From CAWFXC01 sp963819735 (lineage in GTDB: Bacteria > Actinomycetota > Acidimicrobiia > IMCC26256 > DASPTH01), in the NCBI GenBank assembly GCA_963819735.1, contig CAWFXC010000001.1:1178001-1242000 (forward strand): a stretch of 64,000 nt of DNA. The letters run 5' to 3'. Under the pieces are notes generated by a model. The model did no database searches. It was not told the origin of the DNA and saw nothing but the letters and a program-made list of their open reading frames with translations. The position numbers and the translations under genes were made by a program. Below are positions 25,398-34,418 of this stretch, in pieces. Position 1 is the stretch's first letter. The number at the start of each line of letters is the position of its first letter.

Positions 25398-26267
25398 TCA
25401 GGGTGCGGCCGGCGCCGGGCCGAGGCCCAGGTTCTCGTAGATCTCCCGGGTCGCGGTCGACCGGTTGAGTGTGTAGAAGTGCAGCCCCGGTGCGCCGCCC
25501 TCGAGCAGCGCGGCGCAGAGCTTGGTGGCCTCGTCGATGCCGACCCGGCGGACGGCGGCGGGATCGTCGCCCACCGCGAGGAGCTTGTCGGCCAGCCAGC
25601 CGGGAAACTCCGATCCCTGCAGCTCGGCCATGCGTTTGATCGAGCCGAGGCTCGTCGCCGGCATGATCCCCGCGATCACCGGCTTGTCGACCCCGAGCGC
25701 GCGCAGGCTGTCGACCAACTCGAAGTAGTGCGCGGGATCGAAGAAGAACTGGGTGATCGCGAAGTCGGCGCCGCGAAGCTTCTCTGCCGTGTGGAACCGG
25801 TCGCTCTCACGACTCTCCGAACGCGGGTTGGGCTCGGGGTGGGCAGCCACGCCGATGGAGAAGTCGCCGACCTCGCGGATCAGCTGCACCAACTCGTACG
25901 CGTAGCGCAACTCGCCGGCGGGGAGGTCGAGCTCCTTGGGCAGATCTCCGCCGAGCGCCAGGATGTTGTCGACGCCGGCGTCGCGGTAGCGGGCGATGAT
26001 GTCGGTGAGCTCGGCGCGGGTGTGCGCGGCGCACGTGAGGTGCGCCATCGCGATCATGGTGGTATCGCGGTTGATGCCGACGACGAGGTCGTGGGTGCGT
26101 TCGCGCGTCGAACCACCGGCGCCGTAGGTGACCGACACGTAGGACGGCTGGAGTGGTTCGAGCTCGCCCAGCGTCCGGGCCAGCACCGCCTCCATCTTCT
26201 CGTCGCGCGGCGGGAAGAACTCGAACGAGAAGCTCGGGCCCGCGCGCAGGATCTCGTGGATCTTCAA
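25398..26267 (-). CDS. metF: Methylenetetrahydrofolate reductase
   Basis: 289 residues from TTG at 26267. Reduces 5,10-methylene-THF to 5-methyl-THF for methionine synthesis. Recognised by FSFEFFPPRDEKME near the N-terminus, VTYGAGGSTRERT, ILALGGD and the QFFFD motif of the FAD-binding barrel. The TTG start is preferred because TACGCT (26275-26280, minus strand) lies 7 nt upstream and the resulting start LKIHEILRAG matches the usual beginning; GTG at 26297 would place the promoter inside the gene. Confidence 0.92.
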   Translation of the reverse strand: MKIHEILRAGPSFSFEFFPPRDEKMEAVLARTLGELEPLQPSYVSVTYGAGGSTRERTHDLVVGINRDTTMIAMAHLTCAAHTRAELTDIIARYRDAGVDNILALGGDLPKELDLPAGELRYAYELVQLIREVGDFSIGVAAHPEPNPRSESRESDRFHTAEKLRGADFAITQFFFDPAHYFELVDSLRALGVDKPVIAGIMPATSLGSIKRMAELQGSEFPGWLADKLLAVGDDPAAVRRVGIDEATKLCAALLEGGAPGLHFYTLNRSTATREIYENLGLGPAPAAP

Positions 26268-26343
26268 GCCGAACAGCGTACGCGACACACTGTCCACGGT
26301 GCGCCGCGTCGATCTCGCCCGTGCTCGGAGGAGGGCGGCCCGG

Positions 26344-27079
26344 CTACCGCAGCGTCGGCCGCGCCGACTCCCACTCGGCCCGCTGCGCAGAGAGGCACTC
26401 GAGCTGACGACGGGTGAGCGCGCGCACCACCCACAATGCGAGGACCGCGGCGATGCCGGTGAAGACCACCCCGATCAACGTGATCGTGTTGCTGCGCTCG
26501 ATGTCGGCGAGCGAACCGTTGTCGAAGCCCGATCCCGACGCCGCGAAGCGGATCACCGACAGCAGCGCCGCCGCCCACCAGAACCCGACGAGCACCGAAC
26601 CCGAGGCCCGTCGCCAGTCGGGATCGCCCCGGGGTCGGGAGGAATCCGCGCCGCGCCAGAGGTCCTGGACGATCAGCACCGGGATCACGAGGTTGGCCAG
26701 GGGGATGAACCAGGCCCCGATCGACCAGCCGGCGGAGAACCGCGGCTTGGTCCGCCGGAGCCCTTCGTTGTTCTTCGCGGCGCGGTACAGCCAGATGATG
26801 AACACCACCACGATCGCGAGCTGGTTGAGCGCGAACACGGTGGCCGCCCCGCTCACGAAGTCGTCGGCGTCGTGAGCCCGGTTGACGACGTCACCCAGCT
26901 CGCCGGCCCGGATGTCACGCACCACTGCGATCCGGTTCCCGAGTGCCACCGCGAGCACCGCCGACGTCAGCAGCATCAGCGCAAAGAGCACAGTGAGGGC
27001 CACCTTGTAGCCCTGCTCGTCGCGCCGAGCGCGGCGCCGCCGTCGCCGCCAATTCGGCCGGTGGCGGCGGAAGATCCAC
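26344..27079 (-). pseudogene. DUF4328 membrane protein, broken by a frame shift near 27023
   Basis: GTG at 27079, 6 nt after TACGCT (27086-27091), opens VDLPPPPAELAATAAPRSAR, a Pro-rich start like those of the 2.4-5.8 kb cluster. The frame is then lost, and the adjacent frame continues DEQGYKVALTVLFALMLL with four or five hydrophobic helices and the DUF4328 hallmark GWSIGAWFIPLANLVIP. Restoring a CG dinucleotide at GGCGCGAC (about 27021-27027) joins them into about 245 residues. It is related to the gene at 4544. Function unknown. Confidence 0.72.
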
Positions 27080-27144
27080 TGGCGCAGCGTACCGGCGTCG
27101 GCACGACCCGCCGACCCTGGTGGCAGCTGTGCCAGACTCCTCGG

Positions 27145-28281
27145 ATGCCGCCTGAGAAGCTGCACTGGAAGAACTTGTATTCCGAGGTTGTGACGTCGGG
27201 GTTGTGCACGGGGTGTGCGGGGTGCGTGATCGCGTGTCCGCATGATGTGCTCGGGTATCGCGACGATGCGGGCATCTACCGGCCGTTCCAGCTGGAGGAC
27301 GGGTACGCGCCCGACAACTGCAGCCACGGTGAGAAGGGCTGCACGTCGTGCACGCGGGCGTGTCCACGGTTTCGGGCGTGGGAACCCGAGATCGACGAGT
27401 TCATGTTCGGCCGGGTGCGGACCGTCGACGAACCGTCGGGTGTGTTCAAAGACATCGTGTTGGCCCGCGCGTCGGACCCGGTCCTCGCCGAAGTCGGCCA
27501 AGACGGTGGTCTGGTGTCGGCGTTGCTGATCTACGCGCTCGAACACGACATCATCGACGCCGCGCTGGTCAGTTACCTCGAAGGCGACGGCACGTCATGG
27601 AAAGCGATCCCGGGTGTGGCCCGCACCCGCGACGACATCATCGCGTCGGCCGGGTCGCGCTACACGTACTCGGCGAACACGATGGCGTACGCCGACGCGA
27701 TCGAGGCAGGCGCCGAACGCATCGCGCTGGTGGGGATGAGTTGCCAGTCGTCGGTGCCGCCGGTGATGAAGCAACGCAAGGCCGGCAAAGTGGCCCGGCG
27801 CCTGTCGTTGAACATCGGGCTGCTGTGCTCCAAGACGTTCGACGACGCCATCTTCGAAGAACTCTTCGAAGCGAAATACGGGCTCAAGAAGTCCGAGATG
27901 AAAAAGATGAACATCAAAGGCGTGTTCCAGATCTGGATGCACAACGGCGACTACCACGAGATCCCGCTCAAGGAATGCCACGCCTGGACCCGCGAGGGCT
28001 GCAAGATGTGCCCCGACTTCGCCGCCGAACACGCCGACATCTCCACCGGCGGGATCGGCGCGTTCAACGACTGGACCCTCACCATCGTCCGCACCGAAAT
28101 CGGCCGCGAACTCATGGACGGCATGCTGCGCGACGGCTGGATCGAAACCCGCCCCGGCGATGACGACCCCGGCGCCATCGCCCTCATGCACAAACTCTCC
28201 GCCCGGTCACGCAAACGCTGGCCCGAGTTCGCCATCGACGCCCCCCGACAACTCCCCACCCCCACCACCACCCCCGGCTAG
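27145..28281 (+). CDS. Coenzyme F420 hydrogenase/dehydrogenase beta subunit-like iron-sulfur protein
   Basis: 378 residues. An N-terminal ferredoxin-like Cys cluster (CTGCAGCVIACP, about 22-33) and a second Cys group (CTSCTRACP, near 70) are followed by the FrhB/FdhB-type domain with VGMSCQSSVPP and a C-terminal CKMCPDFAAEHADISTGGIG. Related proteins transfer electrons between iron-sulfur clusters, FAD and F420, or reduce specific substrates. No hydrogenase alpha or gamma subunit is nearby, so it acts alone or with distant partners. Codon use in the first 100 codons has more G/T endings than its neighbours. Confidence 0.85.
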   Translation: MPPEKLHWKNLYSEVVTSGLCTGCAGCVIACPHDVLGYRDDAGIYRPFQLEDGYAPDNCSHGEKGCTSCTRACPRFRAWEPEIDEFMFGRVRTVDEPSGVFKDIVLARASDPVLAEVGQDGGLVSALLIYALEHDIIDAALVSYLEGDGTSWKAIPGVARTRDDIIASAGSRYTYSANTMAYADAIEAGAERIALVGMSCQSSVPPVMKQRKAGKVARRLSLNIGLLCSKTFDDAIFEELFEAKYGLKKSEMKKMNIKGVFQIWMHNGDYHEIPLKECHAWTREGCKMCPDFAAEHADISTGGIGAFNDWTLTIVRTEIGRELMDGMLRDGWIETRPGDDDPGAIALMHKLSARSRKRWPEFAIDAPRQLPTPTTTPG

Positions 28282-28311
28282 ACCCGACCGGGCCCCACAA
28301 CGCCCGACCCG

Positions 28312-29562
28312 ATGCCCGACGCGATGCCCGGCCCGGCGCCCGATGACCGCCCCCCGGGTCGTCGGCACGTCCGCGTGCCGATGTTCGGCCGGGCCGCGCC
28401 GCCCTTCGGCAGCGAGTTCGTGTCGCTCGAGGCCGCCAGCGGCATCGTGCTCCTCGCGGCCACCGTGGCCGCCCTCGTGTGGGCGAACGTCGCCACCGGC
28501 AGCTATCTGAGCTGGTGGAGCCACGAGGTCACCCTGGGCTGGGGTGACCTCGCCATCACCCAGACGCTCGGGCACTGGGTGAACACCGGGCTGATGACGG
28601 TCTTCTTCTTCGTCGTCGGTCTGGAGATCAAGCGCGAGCTCGTCACCGGTGAGCTGCGCGACCGGAGCCGGGCCGCGCTCCCGGCGGTCGCCGCACTCGG
28701 CGGGATGATCGTGCCCGCGCTCGTGTACGTCGCGGTCAACATCGGTGGCGGCGGGGCCAAGGGCTGGGCGATCCCGATGGCGACCGACATCGCGTTCGCG
28801 GTCGGCGTCCTGGCGATCCTCGGGGCGCGGGTGCCGAGTGGGCTCAAGCTCTTCCTGCTCACCCTGGCGATCGTCGACGACATCGGGGCGATCGTGGTGA
28901 TCGCGTTGTTCTTCTCGAGGGGGATCGCGCCGGGGTGGCTGCTCGGCGCTTTGATCACGGTGGGAGCGGTGGTGCTGATGTCCCGGGCCGGGGTGAACCA
29001 CCCGTTGGCCTACGTGATCCCCGGCGTGGTGCTCTGGATCTGTCTGCACGAAGGCGGGATCGAACCGACGTTGGCCGGCGTCGTGCTGGGCCTGCTCACG
29101 CCGGCCCGACCCCGAGACGGCGTTCCTGTGCTCGAACGCCTCGAGCACCGACTGCACCCGTTCTCGAGCTTCGTCGTCGTTCCGCTCTTCGCGCTGGCGA
29201 ACGCGGGCGTGGTCCTGACTGCCGACACCATCTCGCACGCGGTGAGCAGTCGCGTCACCATCGGCATCGTCGCCGGCCTCGTCGTCGGCAAGTTCCTCGG
29301 CATCCTCGGCGCGTCGACCCTCGCCGTGCGCGTCGGCGTCGGGCGCCTCCCCGCCGGCATGGACACCCGCCATCTCGTCGGCGTCGCCGCGCTCGGCGGC
29401 ATCGGGTTCACGGTGTCCCTGTTCATCGCCGACCTGACGTTCCGGGGCACCGCGTTCGAAGACGCGAAGCTCGGTGTCCTCGTCGCATCCACGCTGGCGG
29501 CCGTCATCGGCGTCACGCTGCTCGCCGTCCTGCTCCACCCGACCCCGGAGGAACGCGCGTGA
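28312..29562 (+). CDS. nhaA: Na+/H+ antiporter NhaA
   Basis: 416 residues. A roughly 30-residue Pro/Arg-rich N-terminus precedes about twelve hydrophobic helices. The NhaA signatures are present: GLEIKRELVTGEL, the TDIAFAVGVLAILG segment and the adjacent transport aspartates in LAIVDDIGAIVV. Extrudes sodium in exchange for protons. Its TGA stop overlaps the GTG of the following small gene (GTGA). Confidence 0.95.
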   Translation: MPDAMPGPAPDDRPPGRRHVRVPMFGRAAPPFGSEFVSLEAASGIVLLAATVAALVWANVATGSYLSWWSHEVTLGWGDLAITQTLGHWVNTGLMTVFFFVVGLEIKRELVTGELRDRSRAALPAVAALGGMIVPALVYVAVNIGGGGAKGWAIPMATDIAFAVGVLAILGARVPSGLKLFLLTLAIVDDIGAIVVIALFFSRGIAPGWLLGALITVGAVVLMSRAGVNHPLAYVIPGVVLWICLHEGGIEPTLAGVVLGLLTPARPRDGVPVLERLEHRLHPFSSFVVVPLFALANAGVVLTADTISHAVSSRVTIGIVAGLVVGKFLGILGASTLAVRVGVGRLPAGMDTRHLVGVAALGGIGFTVSLFIADLTFRGTAFEDAKLGVLVASTLAAVIGVTLLAVLLHPTPEERA

Positions 29563-29867
29563 AGATCGTGGCTCTCGTGACCGACCTGATGGATCGTTCC
29601 AAGGTGGCGAACGCCCTCGCCGGGGTGGAATTCGCGACCGATCCCGCGGCCGTGGCCGGCGCCGATGTGGTCGTCGTCGACCTCGCCCGCCACGCGGCGA
29701 GCGTCGCCCCCGCCCGCGCTGCGGCACCGGGTGCCCGGATCGTCGCCTTCGGTCCGCACGTCGACGACGCCCTGCTCGACCAGGCGCGCCGCGACGGCGC
29801 CGACGTGGTGCTCGCCCGCTCCCGGTTCTTCCAGGATCCGGCCGGGGCCGTGGTTACCGGTAAGTAA
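29559..29867 (+). CDS. Small receiver-like alpha/beta protein, function unknown
   Basis: 102 residues, alternating hydrophobic strands and helices as in a CheY/Rossmann-type half-fold: KIVALVTDLMDRSKVANAL, ADVVVVDLARH, ARIVAFGPHVDDALLDQARRDGADVV. There is no clear phosphoacceptor triad or nucleotide loop, so signalling through phosphorylation cannot be claimed. GTG at 29559 overlaps the nhaA stop, so it is translationally coupled to the antiporter. Confidence 0.7.
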   Translation: MKIVALVTDLMDRSKVANALAGVEFATDPAAVAGADVVVVDLARHAASVAPARAAAPGARIVAFGPHVDDALLDQARRDGADVVLARSRFFQDPAGAVVTGK

Positions 29868-29898
29868 CCCCTCGGGCGCCCGGCGAGTCGAACCAAGG

Positions 29899-31581
29899 AT
29901 GCCTTCTGTCTCTGCGCGCCTCGAGTCGGCGGCAGACGGGCGCGGGACGGTCACCTTCGTCGGCTCCGCGGCCGGTGGCGCCGGACTCGCCGACCGGGTC
30001 GAATGGGCCCGCCTGCACGACGACGCCCGGGCGATGGCCGCCGCGTTGCAGGCCCGGGGCGTCGGGCCCGGAGTGCACGTCGGGATCCTCGGCCCCACCA
30101 CCCGGCGGCTGGTGACCGCGATCCAGGCCACGTTCCTGGCCGGCGGAACCCTGATCGCGCTCCCGCTCCCGATGCGGCTCGGTTCGATCGAGGAGTTCGT
30201 CGAACAGACCCAGCGACGGATCGCCAATGCCGATGCCCGGCTCGTGGTCGTCGATCCCGACCTGGCGCCGTTCCTCGAACCCGCCGCCGGGCGCGCACCA
30301 CTCGTGTTGCTCGACGAGTTGGCCCGGGATGCGGCCCGCCTCGGCGCGGCCCGGTTGCTGCGTCCGCCCGACGATCCCGAACGGCTCGCCATCCTCCAGT
30401 TCACGAGCGGCTCCACCGCCGCCCCCAAGGGGGTGATGCTCCCCGACCGCTGCGTGGGCACCAACATCGACGCCATCGTCGAGGGGGCACAGATCGACTC
30501 CCGCGATCGTGCGGTCTCGTGGCTTCCCCTGTACCACGACATGGGCCTCATCGGCCTGCTGATGACGCCGATGCTCAACGGGTTCGAACTCGTCCTCGGC
30601 GCGCCGCAGGACTTCCTCGCCGCGCCGGCGAGCTGGCTCGAATGGATCTCCGAGTACCGCGGCACGATCACCGCCGGGCCCAACTTCTCCTACGCGCTCG
30701 CGGCCCGCGCCCTGCGCCGCACCGGCGGCCTCGATCTCTCGAGCTGGCGGCTCGCGCTCAACGGCGCCGAGACGGTCGACCCGAACGCGGTCGAGGCGTT
30801 CTGCACCGCCGCCGCGCCTCACGGGTTCGACGCCCGCGCCGCGTACCCGGTGTTCGGCATGGCGGAGGCGACGCTCGGCGTGACGTTCCCGGCGCTCGGC
30901 GAGGGGATGACCATCGACCGGGTCGATCGCGGTGTGCTCGAGCACGAAGGTCGCGCGGTGCCGGCGCCCGATCCTTCCTCCACCGACGCGGGCACCGACA
31001 CGACGCGCCGCCTGGTGATCCTCGGGCACGCGCTCCCCGGTTTCGAGTTGCGGATCATGGATCCGAAGACCGGCCGGCAGCTCGCCGACCGCGAAGTCGG
31101 TGAGCTCGAGCTGCGCAGCCCGTCGGTGTCGCCCGGCTACTACGGCAATCCCGAGGCCACCGCGGCCACGTTCCACGACGGCTGGTTGCGCACCGGCGAT
31201 CTCGCGTATCTCGTCGACGGGCAACTCGTCGTCTGCGGTCGCCTGAAGGACGTCATCATCGTCGGCGGGAGAAACGTGTTCCCCGAAGACGTCGAACGCG
31301 CCGCCGCCGGCGTCGAAGGCGTCCGGGCCGGGAACGTCATCGCGTTCGGCAGTGACCGCAAGCGGGGCCGCGAGTCGATCGTGGTGGTCGCGGAGACCAA
31401 GAGCACCGATCTCCACGAGGTCCACGACTCGGTGGTGACCCACGTGTGCGACGCGGTCGGGGTCCCTCCGGTCGAAGTCGTCCTCGTGCGACCGGGCTCG
31501 CTGCCCAAGACCTCGTCGGGCAAGCTCCAGCGCTCGCTGTGCCGCGACCGCTACCACGACGACGAGCTCGAAGCCGTCTGA
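29899..31581 (+). CDS. Fatty-acyl-AMP ligase-like enzyme
   Basis: 560 residues, ANL superfamily. FTSGSTAAPKGVM (near residue 175), LPLYHDMGLIG (about 210), YPVFGMAEATLGV (about 315), TGDLAYLVDGQLVVCGR near 435 and KTSSGKLQRS near 543. The YHDMGLIG and FGMAEATL signatures are those of FAAL/FadD32-type ligases that form acyl-adenylates for transfer to an acyl carrier protein. No polyketide synthase or carrier protein gene lies in the window, so CoA ligase activity stays possible. ATG at 29899 behind CCAAGG. Confidence 0.87.
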   Translation: MPSVSARLESAADGRGTVTFVGSAAGGAGLADRVEWARLHDDARAMAAALQARGVGPGVHVGILGPTTRRLVTAIQATFLAGGTLIALPLPMRLGSIEEFVEQTQRRIANADARLVVVDPDLAPFLEPAAGRAPLVLLDELARDAARLGAARLLRPPDDPERLAILQFTSGSTAAPKGVMLPDRCVGTNIDAIVEGAQIDSRDRAVSWLPLYHDMGLIGLLMTPMLNGFELVLGAPQDFLAAPASWLEWISEYRGTITAGPNFSYALAARALRRTGGLDLSSWRLALNGAETVDPNAVEAFCTAAAPHGFDARAAYPVFGMAEATLGVTFPALGEGMTIDRVDRGVLEHEGRAVPAPDPSSTDAGTDTTRRLVILGHALPGFELRIMDPKTGRQLADREVGELELRSPSVSPGYYGNPEATAATFHDGWLRTGDLAYLVDGQLVVCGRLKDVIIVGGRNVFPEDVERAAAGVEGVRAGNVIAFGSDRKRGRESIVVVAETKSTDLHEVHDSVVTHVCDAVGVPPVEVVLVRPGSLPKTSSGKLQRSLCRDRYHDDELEAV

Positions 31582-31655
31582 CCAGCCCCTATAAGGGCGT
31601 CCGGGATCGAGACCCGGCAATCGGGAACCGAGCGGGCACAATACGTAGTTCAGAT

Positions 31656-33132
31656 ATGCAGATGGAGCTGACAGCACCAGTCGAGAAGCCCGCGCACGCC
31701 ACGCGCCGCCGCGATCTCACGCGCCTGTTCCTGGTGCTCCTGGCCCTCACGTTCGCGCTCCGGCTCCCGGCCTTCTTCGTGCCGGTGTTCAACTCCGACG
31801 AGACGTTCCTCGCCACGCAGGCCCATGTGATCAGCGACGGTGGGCAGCTCTACGAAGACGCGATCGACCGCAAGCCGCCGCTCGTGCCCTACGTGTACGC
31901 GGCCACGTTCTCGTTCTTCGACACCACCGCGCTGTGGTCGGTGCGGGTCGTCGCGATGTTGGCGGTCGCGCTCACCGCGCTGTTACTCGCGATCGAAGCG
32001 CGACGGCGCTACGGCAATCGCGCGGGTTGGATCGCGGGCATCTTGTTCGTGATCGCGATGGTTGCGTTCGCGCCGCAAGACGGGCAGGCCGCGAACTTCG
32101 AAGTGTTCATGCTGCCGTCGATGACCGCAGCCATTCTGTTCGCGCGCCGCGGTCGAGGATTCGCGGCCGGCGCCGCGATCGCGCTGGCCACCCTGGCCAA
32201 ACAGACCGGCGCCGCGACATTGTTGCCCGTCCTCTACCTGATCGCGCGCGCGCGGGAAGCGCGGCATCGGTCAGTTAGCGCTCGGATTCACCATCCCCAC
32301 CGCCCTCGTCGCGTTGGCGATGGGCCCGAGCCAACTCCTGTACTGGACGGTGCTCGGGAACGGCTCGTACGTCGGCATGAAGACGATGTCGGCGGTGGTG
32401 ATCACCACGTTCCTGTTCATGACCGCGGTGTGGGTGGCCATGAACCTCCCACTGCTGTGGAAGCTCCCGAGCGCGTGGCGCAACCGGGCGGTCCTCGCGT
32501 TGGACGGCCAGCGCGACACCGACCTCTGGTTGTGGCTGCTCTCGGCCGCGGTGTCGGTCGCGATCGGGCTCCGCTTCTTCGGCCACTACTACATGCAACT
32601 CGTGCCGCCGCTGGCGCTCATCGCCGCCGGCGCGCTCTCCCGCGGGAGCCGCAAGTGGGCCGACGCCACCGTGGCGTTCGCACTCGTGCTGGGTCTCGCA
32701 TTCTCCTCCGCCGGGTACTTCATGCACCCCGGAGTGCCGGAGCCCAACTACGAGTCGGTGTCGCGCTACCTCGCCAGCACCACCAACCCCGACGACCCGA
32801 TCTACGTGTGGGGCAGCGTCCCCGAGATCTACTGGGCGTCGGGTCGCCGCCCGGCCACCCGGTTCATCACCGCGCCGTTCCTCACCGGCAACTACGCGGG
32901 CCGTCCGGCTGATCAGGCCACCACCAGCGCCGACACCGAAGCCGCCTGGGAAGACTTCTTCTCCGACTTCACCGCGCACCCCCCGAAGTACTTCGTCGAC
33001 ACGTCGCCGGCGAAGCTCCGGGGCGCGCAGTACTACCCGATCTCGAAGTTCCCCCGGCTGCAGGCGATCATCAACCAGCAGTACAAGTACGTGCTGTCGA
33101 TCGACAAGATCGCGGTCTACAAGCGCAAGTAG
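31656..33132 (+). pseudogene. GT39/ArnT-type membrane glycosyltransferase, frame shift near 32250
   Basis: About 492 residues when joined. The first frame holds a cytoplasmic N-terminus, a first helix, the catalytic acidic motif FNSDETF of GT-C transferases and several helices. The second frame begins GKRGIGQLALGF and continues with helices and a soluble C-terminal domain (YVWGSVPEIYWASGRRPATR). The break lies in an alternating CG run at 32243-32255; one more CG restores the frame. Such enzymes transfer sugars from polyprenyl phosphates to lipid or protein at the outer membrane face. Acceptor unknown. Confidence 0.8.
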
Positions 33133-33165
33133 CCGCGCACGCAGGCGACTCGGGCGAGGGCCGGC

Positions 33166-33924
33166 TCAGACCAGGGGCCAGGGCGTGCTGTGGTAGTCGT
33201 CGGGGATGGGCAGACCCTCGGCGAGCAGCGCCTCGGCGCGGTCCACGATCGACTCGACCTCGATCGGTGACAGCAAGGTCGCCAGCCGCGCGCCGAGCGC
33301 ACCGCCGTCGAGCTCGGCCACGATGCGGCACACGTCGTCGACCGCCGCTCGAGGAAGTCGTTCGCCGGCGAAGTCCCAGATCACGGTGCGGAGCTTCCAG
33401 GCCGGGTGGAAGGTCAGGCCGTGGTCGATGCCGACGACGATGTCGTTCACCTGGTCGTGCAGACAATGACCGCCCTTGCGGTCGGTGTTGTTGACCAGCA
33501 CGTCGAACCACGCGAACTGGCGGAAGCGGTCTTCGTGGTCGGCGAGGAGGTTGAAGTAGTGCTCGTCGGGATCGTGGTCGACGAACCGCTGCACCGCGCC
33601 CTCGCCGAGTGGGCCGTCGCGCAGGATGGTGAGCGGCACGATGTCCCACCCGAGCGCGTCCGACAGCTCGTAGGCCGCGACCTCGCGTTGGCAGAGCGTG
33701 CCGTCGGGGAAATCCCAGAGCGGGCGCTCACCGCGCCGGGGCTTGTAGATCGCCCCGAGCTCCATGCCGTCGATCCGGGCCTCGACGAGAAACGTGGCGT
33801 TCGACGAGTAGCGCATGCGGCCCACGACTTCGAGCTCGGCGGCGCCGAGCGCCTGCGCGAGCTCCTCGGGCGTCAGTTCCAGCGAGGACAACGGTGCCCG
33901 GCCGGATCCATCGGCAACTCGCAC
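33166..33924 (-). CDS. SCO1664-family protein (PI3/4-kinase-like fold)
   Basis: 252 residues. Recognised by MRYSSNATFLVEARIDG, AIYKPRRGERPLWDFPDGTLCQREVAAYELSDALGW, and NNTDRKGGHCL with GIDHGLTFH, which resemble a phosphatidylinositol-kinase-like phosphotransferase core (Lys of AIYKP, NNxDRKxGH, IDHG). Role unknown. In mycobacteria and streptomycetes it forms a conserved cluster with DUF3090 and a histidine phosphatase, as here. GTG at 33924 overlaps the DUF3090 coding end by about 50 nt; GTG at 33933 is equally possible. Confidence 0.82.
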   Translation of the reverse strand: MRVADGSGRAPLSSLELTPEELAQALGAAELEVVGRMRYSSNATFLVEARIDGMELGAIYKPRRGERPLWDFPDGTLCQREVAAYELSDALGWDIVPLTILRDGPLGEGAVQRFVDHDPDEHYFNLLADHEDRFRQFAWFDVLVNNTDRKGGHCLHDQVNDIVVGIDHGLTFHPAWKLRTVIWDFAGERLPRAAVDDVCRIVAELDGGALGARLATLLSPIEVESIVDRAEALLAEGLPIPDDYHSTPWPLV

Positions 33925-34418
33925 AACGGACACGGCGGACGGCCACCGGAGACCGCCTCGGCCCCGCGGGCCGCCATCGCCCGCACCTGGGCGCGCGTCG
34001 CGTAGATCCGCGCCACGTAGCCCGGCTCGTCGTCCTCGTCGACCGCCTCGGCCACCTGGGTTTCGGCGTCGTCGTCGTCGTCCGCGGCGCGCTCGCGCAG
34101 CTCGATGAGGACCAGCTCGCGCTCGGGGTCGAACCCGAGGCCGATGAGACGGGCCCGGAACAGGGGCACGGTGGGCTCGCGTAGCTGCGTCTGCGCCGCG
34201 GGGACCTCGAACGGCAGCTCGGGGTAGTCGTCGGCGATGCGGTCGAGGAAGGCGACCGACTCGGTCGCCAGCAACGCCACCTGCTCCTTCTCGACCAGCA
34301 CCGTGAGCTGCGCGTTCTCCGTGCGGGCCTGGATGTAGAAGACCCGCTTCCCGGGTTCGCCCACCGCGCCGGTACCCAGCCCGTCGACGTCGTCGAGCTC
34401 GATGATCTCGGGCGTCAC
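33873..34418 (-). CDS. DUF3090 protein
   Basis: 181 residues. Conserved actinobacterial protein: RVFYIQARTENAQLTVLVEKEQVALLA near the N-terminus, FRARLIGLGFDPERELVLIEL in the centre and a C-terminal zinc-ribbon-like pair CPLCELPMDPAGHRCP. Function unknown; always near the SCO1664-type and phosphatase genes. GTG at 34418 overlaps the stop of the upstream phosphatase (GTGA). Because of a frame break in that gene, the phosphatase and this protein now read as one continuous frame, which should not be taken as a natural fusion. Confidence 0.85.
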   Translation of the reverse strand: MTPEIIELDDVDGLGTGAVGEPGKRVFYIQARTENAQLTVLVEKEQVALLATESVAFLDRIADDYPELPFEVPAAQTQLREPTVPLFRARLIGLGFDPERELVLIELRERAADDDDDAETQVAEAVDEDDEPGYVARIYATRAQVRAMAARGAEAVSGGRPPCPLCELPMDPAGHRCPRWN

